Shown here: piece by piece, positions 33,264-42,795 of the stretch
Numbering within the stretch: the stretch's first letter is position 1
Layout: each line of letters starts with the position of its first letter
Assembly (NCBI GenBank): GCA_012862575.1
Contig: BLSF01000007.1
Location: forward strand, 124,001-188,000
Reading direction: 5' to 3'
Origin: Parietichytrium sp. I65-24A
Lineage: Eukaryota > Sar > Bigyra > Thraustochytrida > Thraustochytriidae
Length of the DNA: 64,000 bases
Translations under genes and position numbers: made by a program
The notes under the pieces: model-generated
Database searches by the model: none
The model's input: only the letters and a program-made list of their open reading frames with translations
Told to the model about the DNA's origin: nothing

Positions 33264-34174
33264 CTCTCTGACTCCATCACTGCCCGTGCTCCTTCCTGAA
33301 AAGCTCCGTGAGCGACCACTTTTGCCCACTTTTGCCCACTTTTCCCACTAGCACACGTGAAATCGTGATATTGTGAGCTCTTCGTTTCTCTCACGAAGGA
33401 GGCAGACACTCTCTCTTCGCGCGCTCGAAAAACAATTTTCAAGATTTGAGTGAGCAACGAGCTGTTCCTCGCCTCGCACGAACAAAGAAATGATCTCTCA
33501 GCCCTAACTTTAGGTTAGGTTGCTCCGAGAGCGACTGACGGCCATCCCGCGCCAGAATCCCTACTACGTATACAAGAGTCCTATCCAGCCTATCTTACTG
33601 ATTTCACTGATGCACTTGTACAGCCAAAGATTAATGAATCCGCTATATCAGCATATCGTCCGGGTTACTAAAGTTTAATCAGCCTTTCTGCTAGCTACCT
33701 TGTGTAGAGTCTGCGTGGGAGTCTATTAGACTTAAATCTAGTAGCAGGCGAGAGGAAGAAAGAGAAGGACCCAAAATCAGAGATCAGAGATCAGAGAAGG
33801 TACGCGAGGACAGCTTAGAAATTGGCCGAGGTAAGTGTGCAAATTGCCGATGGGACGATTAGAGGGTGGGACAATAGTGTGCAGTGAGAGGGGTGCTATG
33901 CTTTGCTACACTGCTACACTTGGTTTGGACTGAGAAGAAGAGTGGAGCGGGAAGTGGGAAATGGGAAATGTGCGGCTGCTGGTGAGCGAGGTACAGAGGT
34001 ACAGAGGTACAGAGGTACAGAGGAATAGGAAAGTGGGCGGAGGTGTTGGCATGGAGATGAGAGATGGGTGAGGGGTTTAGATGAACGACGTTGTCGCGGC
34101 TGACTGTTGGTGATGTATTTCGGAAACTTGGTTTTGTGACATGCAGAGAATCTACTTTTTTTCAGACACAGAAA
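33264..34174. other. Divergent region and likely 5' UTR intron
   Basis: A GTAAGT donor at 33831 and a pyrimidine-rich CAG acceptor ending at 34165 would make a 335-bp 5' UTR intron for the small-protein gene. The region also holds ATCAGAG repeats at 33776-33798 and the 8-bp array at 33988. Confidence 0.45.
33988..34023. repeat. 8-bp tandem array (GAGGTACA), 4.5 copies
   Basis: Four exact units plus GAGG. Rotated it reads ACAGAGGT, one base from the ACAGAGGA unit in front of the exchanger gene. It lies inside the proposed 5' UTR intron. Confidence 0.85.
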
Positions 34175-34480
34175 ATGTTGGGTGCATTGAACAACATTGA
34201 GCGTCAGCTCGTAATTTACGGAGTCGGCGGATACTCCGTGTGGTCCCTCATGATGGCTGTGACCGCGCCAAAGAAGCCTGCACATGCTGAGCCTGCTCCT
34301 GTTGCTGCTCCAGCTCCTGTTGCTGCTGCTCAATCCACCTTCGTCAGCGCAGCTCCAACTCCAAGCATCGCTGGAGACAGCTCCCTCAAGCTTGATGGAC
34401 CTAACGACCCAATGGTTCTCTTCGCTCTTCAGGATATTCAGTCTCGCCTCTCCGTCATCGAGAAGGCTCTCAAGCTCTAG
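34175..34480 (+). CDS. Small single-pass membrane protein, unknown
   Basis: A 101-residue protein I do not recognise. It has a short N-terminus (MLGALNNIERQLV), one likely membrane span at about 13-30 (containing GVGGYSVW), an Ala/Pro-rich linker with PAPVAAPAPVAAA, and a C-terminal helix (LFALQDIQSRLSVIEKALKL). Codons end mostly in C, as in highly expressed genes. A strong acceptor (TTTTTTTCAG) lies ten bases before the ATG, suggesting a 5' UTR intron with its donor at 33831. The shape would fit a small organelle-membrane subunit, but there is no direct evidence for that. Confidence 0.7.
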   Translation: MLGALNNIERQLVIYGVGGYSVWSLMMAVTAPKKPAHAEPAPVAAPAPVAAAQSTFVSAAPTPSIAGDSSLKLDGPNDPMVLFALQDIQSRLSVIEKALKL

Positions 34481-35000
34481 ATTTTTTGTCAATTAAACAG
34501 CAAACCGGGGTCACCCATCTCTCATGTCTTACCTTCTGCGCAAAAAGAAGAATACTTTTGCGAAAAGATAATCTCTAACTTAACGCAGCAAATTCCCTTC
34601 TACCAATCAAGGCGTGCAAATTGCTCTTTCCATGAAGATGCATTTCGACCACATCATTTCTGACGCAAACATGTGGTCACGAAAAAGCTAGCAAAAGTTT
34701 CAAAAGTCTAAGAAACTCCGATCGTGCACTGTCATTTTGCCAACAGGGGCCTTGAAGCAGATCTCGAACCTCATTCGTGCTCGATCTCGGTGAGTCACCA
34801 AGTACGGCAAGAAAGACGACCTTGTGACTTTCGAACCCACAAATGCCTCTCACTCCTATCTACCGAAACTAAGAGACACCACAGCATCAATCAACTGGAC
34901 AACTGCTCGAAACTCGGGAGGTGAAGAGGAGACAAGGGAAGAAGGACTAAGCACGCTCGTCCATGCCCAATGCCAGCGCTGCGGGTATGAGGTCCTAGTC
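34481..35000. other. Intergenic between small-protein and DnaJ genes
   Basis: 3' flank of the small-protein gene and 5' flank of the DnaJ gene. The DnaJ frame is open upstream to about 34824 without an ATG, so an upstream exon cannot be excluded. Confidence 0.5.
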
Positions 35001-36527
35001 ATGTTTGTGCAGCGACGGGGCTGGAGGCAACCCGTCTCCTTGTGCGTTGAGGCGCTAGCTGGCTTTCGCTCGCCGCAGCACTGGTACAGCGCTAGCCAAG
35101 GCTTCAAGTCCGCTCAGCGACGTAGTTGGTATCAAGTCCTGCAGGTGCGCCGGGATTGCTCGCCTCAGGAGGTGAAGCTTGCGTATTACAAGCTGGTCCG
35201 CAAAGCGCACCCGGACGGAGAAGGCTCGCATGAAGAATTCGTCGAGCTTGTCAAAGCATACGAAATTCTTTCAAACAAGTCGCTCCGCGCGAGATACGAT
35301 GCCGAACTTGCGGCAGGGTTGGAGCAGACGATGGCACCGGAGCCAGAGCGGCGAAAGGAAGCAGGTACATCGCAAGACGCTCACTTCGAGGAAAGCTTCT
35401 ATCGAAGCATGAGCGGAAGCCGTGCTCAGCGGAAGAGGCGTTCGAGGGATGCTTACAAACCTTTCGTGGCTGGGCAGCAAAATGACGATGAGTTTGAACT
35501 TGACTTGTTTTTACGAGGCATGAGCCTCTTCCAGGCAATAAAAGAAGAATTTGACGAAGCAATCCTGGCAGCAGTGCAAGGCCCACAAGTGCCCATTTTT
35601 GAAGCAGAGGGTATGAAAGTGATGTTCCCGTGGGCTTTCGAGGCGGAGGCTCGCCAGCAAAGCTCTCGGCATCAACACATCCTTGAGCTCGTGAGCGGCC
35701 GGCAGCTTCTCGGTTACGTACAGCCATGTTTCAAGCAGAAACAGATTGAGGGCCGTACAATGGAGGATGTTGTTCCCCCACAAGCAGTCGACGATGCTGA
35801 GGAGCTGGAGCTGGAGCTGGTCTATCAAGATAAAGTCGTCGCCAAAGGCGTGAGAAGTCGCATAAGAGACGATCCGGAGCACTTTCAGGTCGCTGTCTAT
35901 TGCGCTGACCTCAATTCTTTGTTCGAAACCGAAGAATTAGAACTCAATGCGACGATCCTCTGTAGAGGTAACAAAAAGGAGAGGTCGTGGATGGCGTCGC
36001 TGCCAAAGCTTCCAAACCTCTCATCCCACCTGCCATTTTCGTCCGGGCCACGAACGAGCTCTTTGGGGCCAAGAGCCGGCAAAGTGGATGTGTTCGATGT
36101 TCTTAACAGAAGTGGTGAGAGTACCCACAAACTCGTCCAGTTTCGGACGCTGGTGGTGTCCAATGTCTATTACTTTGGGAAGCACAACAGTGAGCAGGGT
36201 TCCTCGACGATGTTGCCGCGTTGTGAAATTCGTGTACAGCGAGCTTGGGTTCCTTCTCCAGCTTTCTGGTTCTTTGAGCCTCGCAACGAAGATTTTACAG
36301 GGGGAAGTTGGTATTTTGAAATCGCTCGCCCAACCCTGGAGGACGAAGACGTCCTTCTGGTGCTCGAAGATGTCATTCGGAAGCAGGATAAAAACGTTCC
36401 ATCCAAGCTCTCAGAAGACACGAGGCTCTTGTGGACAGTTGAAGAGCTTCTCTCCAAAAAGAGAGCAGACCTTGGCGCACTGGATCCAAGGGTCGCAATT
36501 TTGTTTTCTGCATTTTCGTCTCTGTAA
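35001..36527 (+). CDS. DnaJ-domain protein, probably mitochondrial
   Basis: A 508-residue Hsp70 co-chaperone-like protein. The first 40 residues are rich in Arg and Ser with few acids (MFVQRRGWRQPVSL...), as in mitochondrial presequences. The J domain covers about 43-105, with the catalytic HPD at 70-72 (KAHPDGEG) and the usual YEILSNKSLRARYD end. No zinc-finger or Gly/Phe region follows, so it is a type III J protein. The remaining 400 residues match nothing I know; they contain an FDVLNRSGESTHKL segment and acidic stretches. Convergent with the phosphatase gene, 291 bp between stops. Confidence 0.82.
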   Translation: MFVQRRGWRQPVSLCVEALAGFRSPQHWYSASQGFKSAQRRSWYQVLQVRRDCSPQEVKLAYYKLVRKAHPDGEGSHEEFVELVKAYEILSNKSLRARYDAELAAGLEQTMAPEPERRKEAGTSQDAHFEESFYRSMSGSRAQRKRRSRDAYKPFVAGQQNDDEFELDLFLRGMSLFQAIKEEFDEAILAAVQGPQVPIFEAEGMKVMFPWAFEAEARQQSSRHQHILELVSGRQLLGYVQPCFKQKQIEGRTMEDVVPPQAVDDAEELELELVYQDKVVAKGVRSRIRDDPEHFQVAVYCADLNSLFETEELELNATILCRGNKKERSWMASLPKLPNLSSHLPFSSGPRTSSLGPRAGKVDVFDVLNRSGESTHKLVQFRTLVVSNVYYFGKHNSEQGSSTMLPRCEIRVQRAWVPSPAFWFFEPRNEDFTGGSWYFEIARPTLEDEDVLLVLEDVIRKQDKNVPSKLSEDTRLLWTVEELLSKKRADLGALDPRVAILFSAFSSL

Positions 36528-36818
36528 ATCTGTAAATAATATGATTGTACTGTTGACCTTTTGTCTTTTGACGCGCTGTGGTATAGCCAGCTACCGCTCC
36601 AAACGCTTAGCAACTCCTCAAGTGCAGGCTTTCCTCGACTTGGCGTTACAAAGACGTGCACAAGCAATGAAGAATTGTCTCAGAAGAACACAGAATCACG
36701 ATTTCAAGGTTAATGAAATGCATTACACAACAGAGAAATAGAATATGAGAGTTTTGGCCGCGCTCGACTGCATTTGTTACGTAAATGCCCAAGCAGACGA
36801 CAACTTTTTTTTTGAACA

Positions 36819-37817
36819 TCATGCAACATTTTGAACAGCTGATTGCTGCTGCTCAGCAATAAATTCCGGGTATTTGCCCAAGGCCGTCGTGACGTTATCC
36901 ACCTCCACAAGGCTTTCCAGAAACGGCAGACAGTAATACAGCTCAGCGTCGTCCAAGTCATCTATGAAGGAGGAAACATTGATCGCATTCGCTGGGTGAA
37001 ACAAATAACTGGCCGGAGAATTGTCTACGATAATAATGTCTTTCAGAGGCCGGCCGAGCTGGTTGAGGTCCTTGACGTAATTCCCGGCATGGAAAGTACA
37101 TGATTCTCGAAATAGCCGGCCCTCAATTACCCTATTCACGTCAAGCATATCCAACAGCGGATCGGCATATTTGGCCAACGACGCTGTGAAAATTACTATT
37201 TCATATATTTTGCCTAACTTTTCCAGAAACAAATCCACGCCAGGCCTCTTGCTGTGAAACATAATGTCACAATTAACATTAGAGAACGCGACTGTCTTTT
37301 TCCGCTGGCATCTTTTCAATTCGAAAAAAATAACAACAACTTACATGACATAGACGCGACATGTCTTGCCATCCATCGCCACTGGAATTATATAATCAGG
37401 GTTTTGTACAGGGTAAAAGCTCGAATGCACGAGTGTCTCATCCAAGTCAAGCACGAGACATTTTCGGCCCTGCATGGGCTGGCGCTGTGGCGGCAACAGC
37501 CTCACCGTCTTCGGTCGTGGAGGGAGCTTAGGCTCCATCGGCAGACAACAAAAGATGGTCATCAAGATGCTTTGTATTCTCCAGCAGCAGCTCTCACTTT
37601 GCTTTCCTTCGCGTTCTCTCAGCTCCCTCAATTTGGACTCAGCCGTCTGCTCATTTTCTCGACTCTGCAGCAGCGAGGTCGTCCCTGACCCGCTCGGCGA
37701 GTTCAACTGGTTTCCATGTGCGTCAGATTGGGTGATCAGCCCCGCAGCCTGCAGCGCCGAGAAGCTCTCTGCGTCATCTGTTTCGGCTGCCGCTGCATTT
37801 ATTTGCGCCGCATTCAT
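36819..37817 (-). CDS. SCP/FCP1-type HAD phosphatase
   Basis: CTD-phosphatase-like enzyme of the small SCP type. Two exons: 37345-37817 and 36819-37251, with a 93-bp GTAAGT...CACAG intron; about 301 residues. The join restores RVYV-IKRPGVDLF, the conserved SCP block. The catalytic motif is DLDETLVHSSF (Asp nucleophile and Asp general acid), then FTASLAKYADPLLDMLD and IIVDNSPASYLFHPANAI. Family members remove phosphate from the RNA polymerase II tail or from signalling proteins. The N-terminal 100 residues are Ala/Ser/Gln-rich. The segment ESCCWRIQSILMTIFCCLP has two Cys pairs in a hydrophobic setting, suggesting possible lipid attachment. ATG chosen at 37817. Confidence 0.88.
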
Positions 37818-39793
37818 AATTGCTGATGCTCCGCCCCGACTTTGAATCAATTTCTACACCCTGTCCTCGCCAGTTTTAGTCCAAATCTCCGCCTTAGGCC
37901 AAAGAAACAAAGAGCCCCAAGACAAGCTCACCCCAGAACAAACGCCCAGCGATCAACGGCACCGTAAGGCTTTGCTGAATGTCACCCGCCAAATCAGAGT
38001 GTCCCCGCGCACACCCACACGAAAGAGGCAGTCCGTCCCACACCCTCTCTTCTCTTTCTGAGGCGTCCCGCCAGGTTTTTAGCGCGCTTCAGGGCGTGCC
38101 CATGACTCTTTTCCGTATCCTGACTCCCGGTGTGCGAGGCGAATCTACCGTTAGTAGTAGCAAGCGCATGAGACTCACCTCGTATGACGTGCAGCAGAGT
38201 GGAATAAGGGTCGTATACACGCCCAATTGAGAAGGTTTTTATCATCTACCGTAATCATAGAAACTCAGCTGGCATGGCTGAAAGGTGGATTTGTGCACTG
38301 GAGTAAGATAGTGGTAGTTCTAGTAGCTGACATTCCTGACATGGCTGGCATAGCCATCTCATTAGGACGCAATAAGATTAGTGTCACTTACACTACTTAC
38401 ACTCTCAGCTGTTGACGACATAGTAACCACACATAAGCGCATTTCTCCATTTCTCCTACTCTTACGCCATAGCACCTATCACCTTTCCAACAGTGCATTT
38501 TTGCTACCAAGCTACTAGCGAGCTGAATTGCTTATGGTAAGGTTATTTAGTCCTATCTAGCTGATAAGTGAGCGCAGTTCAGCGAATTCCTAAGCTGGTC
38601 CTAAGTAATTAGGATAATGCGCCACTAAGAGTACACTGTGCACCTGGGAGTGGAGTAAAGGTGTGCCTGAGTTTTCACTTTTTCAAAGTTTGTTTTGCAA
38701 TTTGTAAATTTGTCAATTGTATTGTGAGTTGTGCGCGCCATCATGATCATGATCGGAGCGGTTGATCAAAATCTCCATGATGCGATGGCAACGGTGACAG
38801 CGGTGACGGTATGGGCCCCGATTCTCACAGATTGGGCTCCACTCATTGGGTTCCATCCCAGCGGGTTCCGATAAGGTTTGTTTCCGCCGTTAGCACTCGT
38901 CACTCGGGAAACTCAGGCACGCTGTGGTACGCTCACGCTCGTTCGCTCGTTCGCTCAATGCTGCTCCACTCGCCACTTGAACTGAATGGAATCCGCAACC
39001 AACGCGTTCGGTAGTTGATTTACAGACCTGTCAAGAGGAGGCAGGTTCCGCAGGTTCGGTGGCCGTTTCACCAGGCGGGGCACGTCGCAAAGGATTCGAC
39101 TCGGGATGAGCGAGCAGCTGCGTCTCAGAGGGGGGCAAGGCGGAGCAAGATAGATTCTTCTGAATCTGAAAGAACGGCAGCGAAAGCAAATCATTGCTTC
39201 GTGAAATTGCGGAAAGCTGTTTGAAAAGCGCATTCGTTCCTGACGCATTTCTGTGCCGAGCTGAACGTTCTGCCGGCCTGAGGGAGCACTATGCACGGTG
39301 CCCTGCCCTCAGTCAAGTTGCGAAAACCGATAACTGCTGGGATCTTTGCAAGCAGAAACCCCAAACCCGCTATTCGCCGTGGCGCTGAACCACGGACGCA
39401 AGCAAAATGCACCCAGCGCGTCGGGCTTCGGGGTCAGGGCTCTGAGTGCTGAAAAATGACGGAGATGGGTTCGTTCGAAATCTCATCCTGTTCCCTTTAC
39501 TCTGCGCGCAAGTGCCATCTTCTACCCCTCCGAGCTCTCCACCTTTCTATAAATTTGAGTTCTTGCTCCGGGCCGTCTGAGCTATCTGAGCTACGAAATT
39601 CTACCAGCAAAGTCTGCATTATCTGCATTACCGGTACACCTTGATCGCGGTGGCGGGGCTACTAATACAGCAACGTCATACGGGCACTAAGCAATCGTGT
39701 CATAGTTTGAAGAACGAGCCGCGAACAAAACTAAAATAAGGCGGGGGAGAGCGAGACGATCGAGTGCCCGGAGTCGTAAAGTAGGAAAGAGAA
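37818..39793. other. Intergenic, no gene supported
   Basis: About 2 kb. Frames of up to 113 codons exist on both strands (for example 38955-39296) but without family similarity. A CATGATCATGATC palindromic repeat occurs near 38743. No RNA gene recognised. Confidence 0.5.
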
Positions 39794-40753
39794 ATGGATT
39801 TGGCAGATCCTGTGTACGGGATACCAGTGGTGGACCTTTCGGCGTTCACGAGCGGACCATGGGACCCGAGCAAGTTGACAGAAGCGCAGAGCGCAACAGT
39901 GGCACGATGGAAGGCGGTGATGGAAGGAGTAGGGTTTGCGGTCGTCCTTAATCACGGGATCAAACCCGAGCTCGTACAGGAAATGTTTGACGAGACGCAA
40001 CGCTTCTTTTTGAGCAAGAGTCTGGAGGAAAAGATGAGGTACAGCTATGGCGAATATGGAGACCCGAAAGGCGGGTTCACAGCTCAGGGCGTGGAGGCCG
40101 TCGGAAGAACCTTCGAGGACATTAAAGCTGCCGCCGATCTCGTCGAGTCATACGTGATCACAACAGAGGCGCTTGAGCGGCCCGACATGCATGACCCCGA
40201 GCTTTTTCGAGTTGGTAAGGAATATCGTGCACAAGGCACGAAAATGATGCACCTCTTACATCACATCTCGGCCATGGCTCTAGGCGTCAGATATGACTTC
40301 TTTGATGAGTTCTTCCGCAAGCCGCAGAACTCGCTTCGGCTTGCTCACTATCCGCCGCTCCCAGAGCACATCGAGCCTGGCCAAATCCGGTATGGGCCAC
40401 ACTATGACTACGAAGGCTACACAATCCTCGCGGTGGAGGCGGAGTCGGAAACGGGTCTCGAAGTGTACATCAATGACAAGTGGCACCGCGTGAGATGCCC
40501 AAAGAATGGTTTGGTCATCAATGTAGGCGAGCTCACCTCGTACTGGACGAACGGCAAGTGGCGTTCAACCTTACACCGTGTTGCAAATCCTACCGTGGGG
40601 TCTCCGGAGGCCAAGCGCCACAGGTTTTCTTTGCCGCTCTTTACTGCCCCGCACCCGGACTCACTTGTGAGGCCGATATTTGGCACCGGCAAGGAAAAGC
40701 CCATGCGCGCATTTGACCATCTGATGATGCAATTAGAGAAGTCACGTCTTTAA
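39794..40753 (+). CDS. 2-oxoglutarate/Fe(II)-dependent oxygenase, isopenicillin N synthase-like
   Basis: A 319-residue oxygenase of the plant/fungal DIOX_N plus 2OG-FeII_Oxy type. The N-terminal part has IPVVDLSAF and GFAVVLNHGI. The iron ligands are visible: H203 and D205 in GPHYDYEG, and H261 in STLHRVANP. The 2OG-binding R277-x-S279 lies in HRFSLPLF. All catalytic residues are present, so it should be active. It would use 2-oxoglutarate and oxygen to hydroxylate or desaturate a small molecule; the substrate cannot be read from sequence. Single exon, length typical of the family. Convergent with the folate-receptor-like gene, 168 bp apart. Confidence 0.9.
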   Translation: MDLADPVYGIPVVDLSAFTSGPWDPSKLTEAQSATVARWKAVMEGVGFAVVLNHGIKPELVQEMFDETQRFFLSKSLEEKMRYSYGEYGDPKGGFTAQGVEAVGRTFEDIKAAADLVESYVITTEALERPDMHDPELFRVGKEYRAQGTKMMHLLHHISAMALGVRYDFFDEFFRKPQNSLRLAHYPPLPEHIEPGQIRYGPHYDYEGYTILAVEAESETGLEVYINDKWHRVRCPKNGLVINVGELTSYWTNGKWRSTLHRVANPTVGSPEAKRHRFSLPLFTAPHPDSLVRPIFGTGKEKPMRAFDHLMMQLEKSRL

Positions 40754-40921
40754 ATTTATGATTGCCAGATGTACTGGTTAAATGTAGTTAAATTGTTTTT
40801 TCTTTCTTCGCGCATCTAAACCTGTAAGTCGCCCTTTCAATTGGGGTGCGGGGTAGCTAGCCTTTTCCTGGGGAACAACAATCTCCTTCCAAAAGAAAGA
40901 ACATATCGGTAATTTCTAGTT

Positions 40922-41569
40922 CTATTGCAACATGTGATGAGCCAGAGCAAGAAAGCTCAGAGTAAGTGTCATAGCTGCTGTGTTATGACATCCTTTCGAG
41001 AAGCACGAGCCATCGTCCTCGGTAATCTCAATATTGTAGTTCTCGAAGAATGGCGGAAGCAAATTCTTCAAAAAGTCCGAAGAATTGCTGAAGGTGATAT
41101 TGGGAAGAATGACTTGCTTGGTGAGTGATGCTCTGTATGTTCCCGCTTCCCATAGCGCTCCTGGTGCGTCGTCTTGGAGCGGGTTCTCTACGCGCATGTA
41201 TATCCCACAGCTTTCCAACGAACTGCTAAATAAGCTGTCAGCAAACTCTTTGCACACTCTGATGGTTGGTCCGCTGGACGATGTGGAATTTGTAATAAAT
41301 TGGTCGCTGTCTGGGTTGCACCCGAGGCAAAACCAGTGCTCAAGCAGGGGGAACCTTCTCAGGCAGTTGGTGCTGAGGGTCTCCTCAAATTTTTCTTTAA
41401 TGACTGCATCGTGGCCGGACACGCAGCACGCATCGGTGTTGAATCTATAGCACTGCGTCAACGACGGCTCTGGCTTCCTCGACTCAGCCTGCGTCAGCTT
41501 GCACTCTCCGTTTACGCCCTTCAGCTGAATTGCTGCTGCGACCAACCAGGCCCCCACCGCAAACCTCAT
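40922..41569 (-). CDS. Folate-receptor-like secreted cysteine-rich protein
   Basis: A 215-residue extracellular protein. A signal peptide (MRFAVGAWLVAAAIQLKG) is followed by a cysteine-rich region with CCVSGHDAVIKEKFEETL, CLRRFPLLEHWFCLGC and TIRVCKEFADSLF...SCG. This layout resembles folate-receptor-like domains found in protist secreted proteins. The C-terminus is a hydrophobic stretch (AAMTLTLSFLALA) after small residues, as in GPI-anchored proteins. Several N-x-S/T sites are present. Folate binding is not proven. An ADC synthase gene for making folate lies 11 kb away, which may be chance. Confidence 0.65.
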   Translation of the reverse strand: MRFAVGAWLVAAAIQLKGVNGECKLTQAESRKPEPSLTQCYRFNTDACCVSGHDAVIKEKFEETLSTNCLRRFPLLEHWFCLGCNPDSDQFITNSTSSSGPTIRVCKEFADSLFSSSLESCGIYMRVENPLQDDAPGALWEAGTYRASLTKQVILPNITFSNSSDFLKNLLPPFFENYNIEITEDDGSCFSKGCHNTAAMTLTLSFLALAHHMLQ

Positions 41570-42438
41570 TCTCCTGATCCTCCTCTTCTCGGCTTGCCAC
41601 TTGAGAACACCGCGCGCGAACTTTGACGCTTCTCGATCCCTTCAACGTTGAGACCCCCAACACGGACGAACGGTCTCTTGTCTCTTGCCTGTTGTACTTT
41701 GCGGCGGAGTACTAGTGAACAGCAACGTTGCTTTCGCCGGGTCTCATGATTACTGTTGACGCGGTCTCCACTCTCTGTCCCGCAAGACTCGCTAGGGTTT
41801 TCTGCGTCGCGTTCTAGTCTACTTAGACAATGTGTCCGTTTGAAGTGTTTGCATGAACTACACTCAACCTCGCAGTCTGTATAATATACGTGTCGAGGCC
41901 AGGCCGAGCTTGGGAGGAAGCAAAAGCGCAGCGACACTGAACTAGCTTCGAATGGCTATGGTGACTCTGGTCGGCGGCAAGTCCTGACAACGCAAAACTC
42001 GAGAACTTCAGAACCCCAGAAACTAGAGCTTAAAACGGTTGCGTGCATCCCTCCCTCCGCCAAATGACTTTTACAGCGGGGAGGGATTGTCTCCAGTTTC
42101 TGACCTGGAGTTCTAGCAACAAACTAGTTTCTCTTGTGCTGCTGTACTTCATCTTGGCGAGCTCCGCAATCAGAACCTCAGAACACAGAATGCAGAATTG
42201 AGGATGCCAGCTTGACCGCGCTAGATATCTCTGCAGTAGGTCGCACACCATGCGCCACCGCAAGGAAAGAGCCGCTGGATAAATGTCGCGAGAAGCGTGA
42301 ATTGGCGATGAACTTGTTGAATGAACTTGCAGGAAGAAGATTTTCGTTCGAGTTCGTACAAAGTAACGTCTTTTCCAATGCTACTCTCGCAGGTAGAAAC
42401 TTTCACCAGCGAGAAGTGTGGCATCCAATTAGCATAGG
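41570..42438. other. Intergenic between folate-receptor-like gene and tRNA
   Basis: A 123-codon minus-strand frame (41566-41937) overlaps the start of the neighbouring gene and has no known domain. Nothing else seen. Confidence 0.5.
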
Positions 42439-42521
42439 GCGTTGGTAGGTTAGTGGCAAACTCCGACGTTGCCAACATAGGTAGCTTCGTTGGGCCCCGG
42501 GTTCGATTCCCGGCCGACGCA
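42439..42521 (+). tRNA. tRNA-Gly(GCC) with 12-nt intron
   Basis: A full cloverleaf can be drawn. The acceptor stem GCGTTGG pairs with CCGACGC, followed by discriminator A. The D stem is GGTT/AACT and the anticodon stem CGACG/CGTTG. The T arm CCGGG-TTCGATT-CCCGG also serves as box B. The anticodon loop is TTGCCA plus T after removing 12 bases (42475-42486), so the intron sits at the canonical 37/38 position. The mature length is 71, normal for tRNA-Gly. Box A (TAGGTTAGTGG) fits, and a T5 terminator follows at 42525. Confidence 0.9.
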
Positions 42522-42524
42522 CTC

Positions 42525-42529
42525 TTTTT
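42525..42529 (+). terminator. Pol III T-run terminator of tRNA-Gly
   Basis: Five T residues three bases after the tRNA end, the usual RNA polymerase III stop signal. Confidence 0.8.
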
Positions 42530-42795
42530 GAGAATTTGTTTTGGTCGTTTTTTCGATCTTGTCACAAACCAGTGCAACGATGGAACCGAACTGACAGTGA
42601 ACCAAAGTTGTAAACGGATGGTGAGAACCACCTCAGCTACAAGAAAACGCAGATTCAATCCGAGCTCACCGACCAAACTAAACTCTCCAGCACGTCGGAC
42701 TTTCTGAGAAGAGGGGGCACTGGCGAGTGCGGCACCAAGCTGTACCAAACCGGGAGCGAATGTAGAGAGTGGCTCGAACAAAGTAATTTTTTAGT

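Noticed and set aside
33503-33522. CCTAAC...GGTTAGG as telomere repeat
   Set aside because: Only one inverted pair, no tandem telomere units.
33914-34492. 192-codon minus-strand frame
   Set aside because: Antisense to the small-protein gene; Ser/His-rich and without a family.
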